From: an uncultured bacterium
GTDB lineage: Bacteria; Chloroflexota; Anaerolineae; JACIWP01
Reading direction: 5' to 3'
Length of the DNA stretch: 5,868 nucleotides
NCBI GenBank assembly: GCA_903872005.1
Contig: CAIQJD010001016.1
Location: 1 to 5,868 of the forward strand
Shown: one piece after another, positions 1 through 5,868 of the stretch
Numbering within the stretch: position 1 is the stretch's first letter
Layout of the letters: each line of letters opens with the position of its first letter
Position numbers and translations under genes: made by a program
Notes under the pieces: generated by a model
The model's database searches: none
What the model saw: only the letters and a program-made list of their open reading frames with translations
What the model was told of the DNA's origin: nothing

Positions 1-2254
1 CGGGGATGGTCGGCCCGACCGGCCAGGAGTTCATGGGGAGCGCGCCGCGCCAGTTGGGGCCGCCATCGCCCTGGGGCAGGCCGGCCCCATCCGCGCCGGT
101 CACGTGGACGAAGATAGTGTAGTCGCGGCTGATCGGCGCGCCGGCGCGCCAGTAGAGAGTCAGGCGGCGCGCCTGGCCGGCCGGCGCGGCGGCCGGCTCC
201 AGGGTATAGCCGGCCAGCAGCACGCCGTCGTCAAAGCGGGTGTCGGTCGTGTTGGCCGGCCGGTCGCGCTCGTCTTCCAGGCGTGTCATCCGCAGCCGGC
301 CGCCCAGCCAGGCCGGCTCGCGGACGTAGCTCCCCAGGCGCGCCCAGGTTCCGCCATCCATGCGATAGGCCGGCCCGTCGCCGGCCATCTCGCCCAACGC
401 CAGCCGGCCGGCGGGGTTGGCCCAGTTGGCCCCGGCCAGGACGCCGACGCCCAGGCTGAAGGCGTCGCCCAACTCCCAGGGCAAGGTCTCGACTTGCAGA
501 ATGTCGCCGGCCTGCCAGCGTTCGGGCGGATACCAGAGCGTCCCGACCAGGGGGCGCTGGGTAGTGTCTTCGACGATGTCGCCGGCGGCGTTGAAATAGA
601 AGGGGTAGAGGCGTACAGGGCCGTCGGGCCGGCGCAAGACCTGCCAGTAGGTACGCACGCGGGTCATGCGCCAGTCCACGTCGTCGCGCAGGGTATAGCC
701 CAGGAAGCGCAGGGTGTCGCCAAAGTCTATGCGGTAGCGCTGGGCGATGGGCAGCGCGTCCAGGTCCAGCGCATCGGCGCTCCCCAGGCGCGTGAAGGTG
801 TAGAACTCGGCCGGCAGCTCGGCGCGGGCCACGCCGCGCTGCAAGAGGATGTACCCATCGGCGGCGTCCACGATGCCGAAACCGTCTTCGCGCAGGCCCA
901 GGTAGGCTTGATAGAAATCGTTGGGGTGCATGTCGGTGGTCGAAGAGACGTCCAGCAAGATGTACTCAGCATCGGCGACCACCGGGAAGGAGAGGAGGCG
1001 CGGCCGGTGGCTGAAATGTGGGTAGAGCGGCGGCGTCGTGCTCAATGTGGCCTGGGGCGGTATTTGCGCGGCGAAGCGCGCCAGCAGCCGGTGATGCGCC
1101 GTGACCACGGGGGCCTGATAGCGCCGGCTCAGGATGGAATAGCCCTGCGTGACCTGGAAGCCGACGGCGGCAACGAGCAGCCAGCCGGCCAGCAGGCCGA
1201 CGCACAGGTTGCGCCGCCGGCGGCAGCGCCCCGCCAGCCAGGCCGCGCCGCCGACCGCGCCGGCGACGACGAAGGGGACGACCGGCGCGGAATAGTGCAT
1301 CTGGCCCGAATACATGGCCGGGTAGTTGCTCAACATGTTCAGCAACAGGGCCGGCAGGGCGATCAGCGTCGTCGCCGGATCGCAGAGCGCCAGGAAGCCG
1401 ACCGGCGCCAGCAGGATGAGGAGGTAGCGCAGGCGCGCCGGCTCGATCAGCAGGCCGAGGACTTGCGCCGGCCGGCGCAGCAACGCCAGGGCGACCTCGC
1501 GCGGCCCGCCGCCGATTTCGCCGTAGCGGCTGAAGTAGACTGAGTAGTCCTGGCCGGCGTAGAAGTCGCGCGCGTAGGCCGGGATGATGACGAAGACGGA
1601 CAGGGCAAACCAGGCCAGGGAGACGCCGGCCAGCGCGAATCCCAGCCGGCGGCGTTGGCCCTTCCAGGCCAGGTACAGCCCCAGCATGAAGCCGATCAGC
1701 GCCACGTCCTCTTTCGTTGCCAGGGCCAGCAGCGCGCAGACCCAGAAGGGGCCGGCCGCGCCGCGCCGGCCATAGTAATAGGCGAAGAGGAGCAGCGGGA
1801 CGGCCAGCGGGACGGCGTGGAATTCGGCCAGGTTGGCGGCCTGCAATGCCGGAAAGAGGAGGTACGCGGCGGCGGCGGCCAGGCCCAGCCAATCGCCGGC
1901 CGGCGGGCCGATCTTCTCGCGGGCCAGCCAGAAGATGGGCAGCGCGCCCAGGGCAATGACGACGGTTTGCAGCAGGAGCAGCGCCCGCACATCGTTCCAG
2001 ACCAGGAAGAGGAGCGACACCAGGGCGAAGATCGGCTCGACGTGATCGGTCAGGCGCGGCGCTTGCCGGCCGTCCAGGCGCGTCTTATCCAGCAGCCGGC
2101 CGTGCAGGGTGTTCCAAATCGGCTGATCCATGTTGCCCAGGTCGCGCATGTGCGTCTGGAACGCGTCGTGGCGCTGGATGGAGAGCGCGCCGAACTGGGC
2201 GATGTAGAGGATGATGAGCAGACCTACCAGCAGCGCCGGCAGCCGTTTGAGCAT
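1..2254 (-). CDS. DUF2079-type polytopic membrane protein, probable GT-C-like glycosyltransferase, 3' end outside window
   Basis: Seen: an open frame of 751 codons from ATG at 2254 with no stop before the left edge; an in-frame TGA at 2263-2261 fixes this as the first possible start. The N-terminal 370 residues hold about ten hydrophobic segments (near 5-26, 73-86, 90-110, 122-143, 147-161, 170-197, 204-224, 277-308, 322-342, 350-366). Motifs typical of DUF2079 are H29-D30, D38-L-G-N-M-D43-Q with W47-N48 in the first outer loop, E144-F-H146, T180-K-E-D183 and H320-Y-S-A-P324. A soluble part follows, then two related beta-rich modules (about 510-600 and 672 to the edge). Known: DUF2079 proteins resemble GT-C transferases that use polyprenyl-linked sugars on the outer membrane face; activity is mostly unproven. 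Inferred: last visible step of the operon, taking a lipid-linked sugar made by the GT2. The Shine-Dalgarno is weak (GAG about 9 bases upstream). Family call confident; enzymatic role moderate. Confidence 0.85.
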   Translation of the reverse strand, partial: MLKRLPALLVGLLIILYIAQFGALSIQRHDAFQTHMRDLGNMDQPIWNTLHGRLLDKTRLDGRQAPRLTDHVEPIFALVSLLFLVWNDVRALLLLQTVVIALGALPIFWLAREKIGPPAGDWLGLAAAAAYLLFPALQAANLAEFHAVPLAVPLLLFAYYYGRRGAAGPFWVCALLALATKEDVALIGFMLGLYLAWKGQRRRLGFALAGVSLAWFALSVFVIIPAYARDFYAGQDYSVYFSRYGEIGGGPREVALALLRRPAQVLGLLIEPARLRYLLILLAPVGFLALCDPATTLIALPALLLNMLSNYPAMYSGQMHYSAPVVPFVVAGAVGGAAWLAGRCRRRRNLCVGLLAGWLLVAAVGFQVTQGYSILSRRYQAPVVTAHHRLLARFAAQIPPQATLSTTPPLYPHFSHRPRLLSFPVVADAEYILLDVSSTTDMHPNDFYQAYLGLREDGFGIVDAADGYILLQRGVARAELPAEFYTFTRLGSADALDLDALPIAQRYRIDFGDTLRFLGYTLRDDVDWRMTRVRTYWQVLRRPDGPVRLYPFYFNAAGDIVEDTTQRPLVGTLWYPPERWQAGDILQVETLPWELGDAFSLGVGVLAGANWANPAGRLALGEMAGDGPAYRMDGGTWARLGSYVREPAWLGGRLRMTRLEDERDRPANTTDTRFDDGVLLAGYTLEPAAAPAGQARRLTLYWRAGAPISRDYTIFVHVTGADGAGLPQGDGGPNWRGALPMNSWPVGPTIP

Positions 2255-2277
2255 AAGCGATCACTCGTTTCCCGCAT

Positions 2278-2294
2278 CGCGCCCCAGGGGCGCG
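2278..2294. repeat. Perfect GC-rich palindrome between GT4 and the DUF2079 gene
   Basis: The minus strand reads CGCGCCCCTGGGGCGCG directly after the GT4 stop codon: two perfect 8-base arms around one central base, or a 7-base-pair stem with a 3-base loop in RNA. It ends 23 bases before the start codon of the DUF2079 gene. No T-run follows it, so it is not a standard intrinsic terminator. It could be an mRNA structure that tunes expression of the last gene or protects the upstream message, but function is inference only. Confidence 0.5.
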
Positions 2295-3461
2295 TCAGGG
2301 GCGATACGCTTGCAGGTACGCATCCACAATGCGCTCCCAGGCGAAGCGTTCCGCGTTGATGCGCCGGCCGTCGCGTCCCAGGCGGGCGCGCCGCGCCGGG
2401 TCGTCCAGCAACGCGCCGATGGCTGCCGCCAGGGCCGGCGCGTCGCCCGGCGCGACCAGAACGCCGGAGGCGTCGTCTTCCACGATGTCCTTGATCCCGC
2501 CCAGGTCGCTGGCGATGACCGGCTTCTCATAGCGCATGGCCTCCAGCAGCACCATGCCCAGCCCCTCGGTGTCGCCGGCCGAGTCGGTGATGGCCGGCAA
2601 GAGACAGATATCGCAGCGGGCGTAGGCGCGCTGCAGATCTGCGTCGGAGACGCGGCCCAACAGGCGGACGCGGCCGGCCAGGCCCAGCGCCGCGATGCGC
2701 CCTTCAATGCGCGACCGGTCCTGTCCCTCGCCGATAATGGTCAGCGCCACATCCGGCCGACCCAGGCGCGCCAGGGCTTCCAGCAGGATCAGATGGCCTT
2801 TGCGCTCAATCAGCCGGCCGACGATGAGCAGCTCGTAGGGAGCCGGCTTCGCGCCCACCTCGGCGACGTGGCGCGGCGTCATGTCCATCCCGTAGGGGAT
2901 GATCGTCGGCGTCGCGCCGGTCAGTTGCGTCAACTGCTGGCCGGTGTAGCGCGAGATGGCCGTCACGGCGGAGCTGGCCGCCACGACGCGTTGCAGCAGC
3001 CAACCGAGCAGACGCGACCGGCGCGCCAGGGCCAGATCCGCGCCGTAGAAGGTGCTGACGATGCGCGCGTCAGGATGGCGGCCGGCCAGCGCCAGGATGC
3101 CCTGGGGCATGGGCCAATGCACGTGGATGACATCCCAATGCTCTTGCCGGCAGAGCCGGCGCACGCGCGCCGCGCCGGCCAGAAGGTAGCCCGGCAGCAG
3201 CGCCAGATAGAGCGGGTTGCGCTGCAGCTTGTTCGTCGCGCCGGAATGATGGGTCAGCGTTTCCAGGGCTGCCGGCGCGTAGCGAAAGCGCTTCACCGGG
3301 ATGCCTTCGATCTCGTGGTCGCTCAGGCCGCGATAACTGGGCGCGCAGACGGTCACATGCGCCTCGCGCGCCCCAAGATGATGAATCAATTCCACAGCCC
3401 AGGGCGTATGAACATCGCCTTCCCAGCAGGGAAAGCTGGTCATCAGATAGAGGACTTTCAA
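2295..3461 (-). CDS. Glycosyltransferase family 4 (GT-B fold, retaining)
   Basis: 388 residues, the usual length for the family. The N-terminus MKVLYLMTSFPCWEGD is the first Rossmann strand and glycine-containing loop of a GT4. H113-V-H-W116 and the stretch to G121 lie in the N-terminal acceptor-side domain. G215-R-L-I-E-R-K221-G222 opens the C-terminal donor domain, and E299-GLGMVLL-E307 is the EX7E motif that contacts the nucleotide sugar. No signal peptide or transmembrane helix; probably cytosolic or peripheral at the membrane. The start codon is TTG at 3461, chosen because the next ATG (3443) would remove the first beta strand. The start lies 5 bases after the GT2 stop, with no Shine-Dalgarno at normal distance (GGGAGG is 18 bases away), so translation is probably coupled to the GT2. 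The sugar donor and acceptor cannot be told from the sequence. Confidence 0.93.
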   Translation of the reverse strand: MKVLYLMTSFPCWEGDVHTPWAVELIHHLGAREAHVTVCAPSYRGLSDHEIEGIPVKRFRYAPAALETLTHHSGATNKLQRNPLYLALLPGYLLAGAARVRRLCRQEHWDVIHVHWPMPQGILALAGRHPDARIVSTFYGADLALARRSRLLGWLLQRVVAASSAVTAISRYTGQQLTQLTGATPTIIPYGMDMTPRHVAEVGAKPAPYELLIVGRLIERKGHLILLEALARLGRPDVALTIIGEGQDRSRIEGRIAALGLAGRVRLLGRVSDADLQRAYARCDICLLPAITDSAGDTEGLGMVLLEAMRYEKPVIASDLGGIKDIVEDDASGVLVAPGDAPALAAAIGALLDDPARRARLGRDGRRINAERFAWERIVDAYLQAYRP

Positions 3462-3466
3462 CGCGC

Positions 3467-4450
3467 TCAGGGCGCTTCGCCTCCCTCTGGCCGGCGTGTT
3501 TCGGCCAATTGTTCCACCGCGTATTCCAGCTCTTCGATCTGCTCCTGCTGGCTCACGATCAGTTCGGCGACGAAGCCGACCAGGAAGAGGAGCAAGCCGG
3601 CCAGCCCCAACACGCCGGCAAACCAGAAGAGCGGCCGTTGTTGCTTGCCCAGGGTGAGCCAGAGCGTCAACAGGTAGGCATAGATGACGGCGCCGATGCC
3701 TATGAAGCCGGCGCCCAGCCCGCCGAAGAAGAGCATCGGCTTCTTGCTAAAGGTGAGCAGGAACTTGACGACCAGGACATCCAGGAATGAGATGGGGATG
3801 CGTGCCAGGCCGTAGTTGGAGCGGCCCTGCCGGCGCGGCTGATAGGGCGTGGCGACTTCGCCGATCTTGAAGCCTTTGGAGGCGGCGATCATCAGCAAGA
3901 AGCGGTGCCAGTCGGAGCGCAGCGGCGGGAACGCATCAATGACCGGCCGGCGGAAGGCTTTCGTCCAGTTCATGTCGTGGACGCGCACGCCGGAGAGCCG
4001 GCCGGAGACCCAGTTGTAGATGCGTGAGGCCACGACCTTGCGGTCATGGCGTCCCTGGCGCCAGCCGGCCACGACGTCGTAGCCCTCGTTCAGCTTGCCC
4101 AGGAGCAGGGGGATGTCCAGGGTGGGGTCAGACTCCATGTCGCCGGGGATGAACAGGACGACAGCGCCGGTCGTGGCGCGGAAGCCGGTGCGGAGCGCCG
4201 CCGTCAGGCCCAGATTGACACGGTGGCTGATGACGCGCACGCGCCGGTCGCGGCGCGCCCGGTCTTGCGCCTCAGCCTCGGTGGCGTCTGTGGAACCGTC
4301 GTTGACGACGACCATTTCGCCATCCAGCCCCAGGGCGTCCAGGGCTGCCAGGGAACGGGCGATGACCTCGCCGATGTTGCCCTGTTCGTTGCGCGCCGGC
4401 GTCAGGACGGAAATGCGCCCCAACCGGGAGAGATCGCTCTGTTCGCTCAC
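3467..4450 (-). CDS. Membrane-anchored glycosyltransferase family 2, DPM1/GtrB-like
   Basis: 327 residues from GTG at 4450. A GT-A domain comes first: VLTPARNEQGNI (15-26), V-V-N50-D51-G-S-T-D55, N-L-G near 79-81, and P102-G-D104-M-E-S-D108-P at the metal-binding site. DMNWTKAFRR (159-168) matches the conserved segment after the donor site in dolichol/polyprenyl-phosphate sugar synthases. Two hydrophobic helices follow (about 238-265 and 273-299), then a short charged helix rich in Q and E (300-317) that may form a coiled coil. Known: relatives transfer a sugar from a nucleotide donor to polyprenyl phosphate on the cytosolic face. Inferred: it supplies a lipid-linked sugar for the DUF2079 protein. 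Alternative starts are ATG at 4468 or 4465, overlapping the aminotransferase stop; GTG is preferred because the extra residues R-G-G-G are a translated GGAGG ribosome site. Oddity: the first Asp of the DXD motif is Pro. Confidence 0.9.
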   Translation of the reverse strand: MSEQSDLSRLGRISVLTPARNEQGNIGEVIARSLAALDALGLDGEMVVVNDGSTDATEAEAQDRARRDRRVRVISHRVNLGLTAALRTGFRATTGAVVLFIPGDMESDPTLDIPLLLGKLNEGYDVVAGWRQGRHDRKVVASRIYNWVSGRLSGVRVHDMNWTKAFRRPVIDAFPPLRSDWHRFLLMIAASKGFKIGEVATPYQPRRQGRSNYGLARIPISFLDVLVVKFLLTFSKKPMLFFGGLGAGFIGIGAVIYAYLLTLWLTLGKQQRPLFWFAGVLGLAGLLLFLVGFVAELIVSQQEQIEELEYAVEQLAETRRPEGGEAP

Positions 4451-4454
4451 GCCG

Positions 4455-4459
4455 CCTCC
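4455..4459 (-). promoter_or_regulatory. Shine-Dalgarno of the GT2 gene
   Basis: GGAGG on the minus strand lies 4 bases before GTG at 4450 and 5 bases after the aminotransferase stop. It favours GTG over the two ATG codons at 4468 and 4465, which have only AAGG very close to them. The spacing is slightly short, so the ATG starts with a 4-base ATGA overlap remain possible. Confidence 0.5.
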
Positions 4460-4464
4460 ACGCA

Positions 4465-5571
4465 TCATGCCTTGAATTGACGAATCATATCCACTACATA
4501 GTCCTGCTGCGCTTCGGTCATCTCCGCGTAGAGCGGCAGGGAGAGGACTTCGCGGCCGGCGGCTTCCGCCTGGGGGAAGGCGCCGGCGGTATGGCCCAGG
4601 TAGCCCATGGCCGGCTGCAAGTGCAGCGGGATGGGGTAATGGATGCCGGCTTCGACGCCGTTGGCCTTCAGGTGCGCTAGGAGCGCATCGCGCTGCGGCG
4701 TGCGGACCACGTAGAGGTGGTATACCGATTGCAGGTCGGGCGATTCGGCCGGCAGGGTCAGGCCGGCGCCGGCCAGGAGCGTATCGTAGCGCGCCGCCAG
4801 GGCGCGCCGGCGGGCATTCCAAGCGGCCAAGTGGGGCAGCTTGGCGGCCAGGATCGCCGCTTGCAGGGCGTCCAGCCGCTCGCCGAAGCCCATGAACTGG
4901 TGTTCGTACTTGGAGAGCCGGCCGTGATCGCGCAGCATCCGCACGCGCGTCGCCAGGGCTGCATCGTCCGTGGTCACCGCGCCGCCGTCGCCATAGCCGC
5001 CCAGGTTCTTGCCGGGGTAGAAGCTGAAGCAGGCCAGCTTGCCCAGGCTGCCGACCGGCTTGCCGGCGACCGTTGCGCCGTGGGCCTGGGCGGCGTCTTC
5101 GATGACCGGCACGCCGTAGCGGCCGCCGATGGCGAGGAGCGGGCGCATGTCGGCCGGCCGGCCGTAGAGATGCACCGGCAGGATGGCGCGCGTCCTGGGC
5201 GTGATGGCCTCTTCGACTTTGCGGGCGTCAATGTTGTAGGTCCGGGGGTCAATATCGGCGAAGACCGGCCGTGCCCCCACCATCCAGATCGGCTCGGCGC
5301 TGGCAATGAAGGTGAAGGGGGTGGTGATCACTTCATCGCCCGGCCCGACGCCGGCGGCCAGCAGCGCCAGGTGGATGGCCGATGTGCCGGAGCTGACGCC
5401 GACGCCATATTTCGCGCCGCAGAAGGCCGCGAAGGCAGCCTCGAAATCGGACACTTCTTTGCCCAGGATGAAGCTGGTATTGGCGACCACGCGGCCAATG
5501 GCCGCGTCAATCTCTGGTTGGATGATCTGGTACTGCGCTTTCAGATCAACGAGCGGGATTTTGGCCCCCAT
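4465..5571 (-). CDS. DegT/DnrJ/EryC1/StrS-family PLP-dependent sugar aminotransferase
   Basis: 368 residues, the normal length. It begins IPLVDLKAQY, a typical start for this fold-type I family. S61-G62-T63-S64 is the phosphate-binding loop; E158-D159-A-A-Q162-A-H164-G holds the Asp that pairs with the pyridine nitrogen of PLP; S183 and K188 in F-S-F-Y-P-G-K188-N-L-G supply a phosphate contact and the Schiff-base lysine. G310-I-H-Y-P-I-P near the C-terminus is also characteristic. Known: members transfer an amino group, usually from glutamate, to a keto-sugar nucleotide; the N-terminus resembles WbpE/FdtB-type 3-amino-sugar enzymes, but position and sugar cannot be assigned safely. Cytosolic. 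Start chosen at ATG 5571 because a good Shine-Dalgarno precedes it; the longer frame to 5652 would start inside the predicted promoter and adds 27 unfamily-like residues. First gene of the operon. Confidence 0.95.
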   Translation of the reverse strand: MGAKIPLVDLKAQYQIIQPEIDAAIGRVVANTSFILGKEVSDFEAAFAAFCGAKYGVGVSSGTSAIHLALLAAGVGPGDEVITTPFTFIASAEPIWMVGARPVFADIDPRTYNIDARKVEEAITPRTRAILPVHLYGRPADMRPLLAIGGRYGVPVIEDAAQAHGATVAGKPVGSLGKLACFSFYPGKNLGGYGDGGAVTTDDAALATRVRMLRDHGRLSKYEHQFMGFGERLDALQAAILAAKLPHLAAWNARRRALAARYDTLLAGAGLTLPAESPDLQSVYHLYVVRTPQRDALLAHLKANGVEAGIHYPIPLHLQPAMGYLGHTAGAFPQAEAAGREVLSLPLYAEMTEAQQDYVVDMIRQFKA

Positions 5572-5581
5572 GGTTCCTTCG

Positions 5582-5588
5582 CTCCTTT
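5582..5588 (-). promoter_or_regulatory. Shine-Dalgarno of the aminotransferase gene
   Basis: AAAGGAG on the minus strand, 10 bases before ATG at 5571; a second weaker AAGGAA sits 2 bases before the ATG. This decides the start against the in-frame ATG at 5652. Confidence 0.7.
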
Positions 5589-5647
5589 GAGACAGGGATG
5601 CGCGCGGCGCTGCTACGCGTGGCGGCTCTTCGCGAAACGCCCGCTGT

Positions 5648-5676
5648 AGCATAATACAATGACCGATTTATGGCAA
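5648..5676 (-). promoter_or_regulatory. Putative sigma70-like promoter for the aminotransferase-glycosyltransferase operon
   Basis: On the minus strand TTGCCA (5676-5671, 5 of 6 matches to TTGACA) is followed after exactly 17 bases by TATGCT (5653-5648, 4 of 6 matches to TATAAT). The stretch 5682-5646 is strikingly AT-rich in a GC-rich window. The -35 box is made of the last two codons of the ThDP enzyme gene, directly before its TAA. A transcript would start near 5640 and carry a leader of about 70 bases. No experimental support; an overlapping TATTAT (5656-5651) could be an alternative -10 with a 14-base spacer. Confidence 0.5.
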
Positions 5677-5868
5677 AAACGTTGTCGGCGTCCACGCCAA
5701 TGGCGCGAAGGCGTCCATATCGCTTACCACATCAATCACCGCCGGCCGGCCGGCAGCCACGGCCGCTTCCAACGCCGGCTGCAGTTCGGCCGGCCGCGCC
5801 ACGCGGACGCCGAAGCAGCCCAACGCGCCCGCCACCTGGGCGAAATCAATCTCCTGGAACATCCACAG
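5668..5868 (-). CDS. Thiamine-diphosphate-dependent enzyme, acetolactate synthase-like, C-terminal end only
   Basis: Only the last 66 codons and the TAA stop are present; the frame remains open through the right edge (codons L-W precede the first Met at 5862), so that Met is not the true start. The visible part contains I-D-F-A-Q-V-A, G-C-F-G-V-R-V, R-P-A-E-L, and G-R-P-A-V-I-D-V-V-S-D followed by a short P-L-A-W-T-P tail. This order is the end of the C-terminal pyrophosphate-binding domain of the IlvB/acetolactate synthase superfamily, where the G-R-P-A-V-I-D-V strand is strongly conserved. Known members include acetolactate synthases, 2-keto acid decarboxylases and carboligases. The substrate cannot be told from this fragment. 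It is in the same direction as the glycan genes, 96 bases upstream of the aminotransferase ATG, but the putative promoter in between suggests it may be a separate unit. Confidence 0.85.
   Translation of the reverse strand: MWMFQEIDFAQVAGALGCFGVRVARPAELQPALEAAVAAGRPAVIDVVSDMDAFAPLAWTPTTFLP

Noticed and set aside
104..1543. 479-codon open frame on the plus strand
   Set aside because: Antisense to the DUF2079 gene, whose translation shows clear membrane helices and family motifs. The plus-strand product is an Ala/Gln/Arg/Gly-rich composition product of high GC with no recognisable domain.
966..1892. 308-codon minus-strand open frame
   Set aside because: Out-of-frame shadow of the DUF2079 gene; very rich in Arg, Pro, Gly and Ala, without hydrophobic helices or motifs.
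2224..2277. Possible 17-codon leader ORF starting at ATG 2277 and overlapping the DUF2079 start
   Set aside because: No ribosome site, no leader-like codon run, and a short ORF of this size is expected by chance.
2278..2297. Intrinsic terminator after the GT4
   Set aside because: The palindrome is not followed by a T-run on the minus strand, and the next gene starts 23 bases further on in the same direction.
2211..3677. 488-codon open frame on the plus strand
   Set aside because: It lies across the ends of three minus-strand genes and all of the GT4, has no family motifs, and its low-complexity residues are those expected from antisense of GC-rich codons.
4717..5649. 310-codon open frame on the plus strand
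   Set aside because: Antisense shadow of the aminotransferase, which has all its catalytic residues; the plus frame has no recognisable fold.
5611..5651. Inverted repeat TGCTAC / GTAGCA with one arm overlapping the -10 box, plus the palindrome TTCGCGAA between the arms
   Set aside because: Arms of only 6 bases separated by 29 bases, and an 8-base palindrome, are at chance level in one gap; not enough to claim an operator or leader structure.
5572..5652. N-terminal extension of the aminotransferase from ATG at 5652
   Set aside because: The ATG overlaps the predicted -10 box, the extra 27 residues do not look like the family, and a good Shine-Dalgarno precedes ATG 5571.

Overview
This is a GC-rich window (roughly two-thirds GC by eye) in which all genes lie on the minus strand and are tightly packed. 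Reading in the direction of transcription (right to left), it holds the 3' end of a thiamine-diphosphate (ThDP) enzyme gene, then four genes that look like one operon: a DegT/DnrJ/EryC1-type sugar aminotransferase, a membrane-anchored family 2 glycosyltransferase (GT2), a family 4 glycosyltransferase (GT4), and the first 751 codons of a large DUF2079-type polytopic membrane protein that runs off the left edge. No RNA genes, mobile elements, CRISPR arrays or strong terminators were seen.

Layout: 5868-5668 is the ThDP enzyme C-terminus. 5667-5572 is a 96-base intergenic stretch with a plausible sigma70-like promoter and a clear Shine-Dalgarno site. 5571-4465 is the aminotransferase, 4450-3467 the GT2 and 3461-2295 the GT4, which has a TTG start 5 bases after the previous stop. 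2294-2255 is a 40-base gap with a perfect GC-rich palindrome, and 2254-1 is the DUF2079 protein. The last gene is not obvious from a stop-to-stop ORF search because it has no stop inside the window. I translated it codon by codon and it stays open throughout.

The genes fit a cell-surface glycan or glycolipid assembly function (inference). The aminotransferase would make an amino-sugar nucleotide. The GT2, with two C-terminal membrane helices, resembles polyprenyl-phosphate sugar synthases. The GT4 would transfer a sugar from a nucleotide donor. The DUF2079 protein resembles the multi-helix GT-C type of transferase that uses lipid-linked sugars outside the membrane. The final substrate and product cannot be read from this window.

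The organism is probably a high-GC environmental bacterium. The DUF2079 protein with C-terminal beta-rich repeats, together with this type of GT2 and GT4, suggests Chloroflexota (for example Anaerolineae or Caldilineae relatives), but this rests on family resemblance recalled from memory. The most unusual DNA-level signal is a very high density of the palindrome GCCGGC: about 74 copies by hand count, in all three codon phases.
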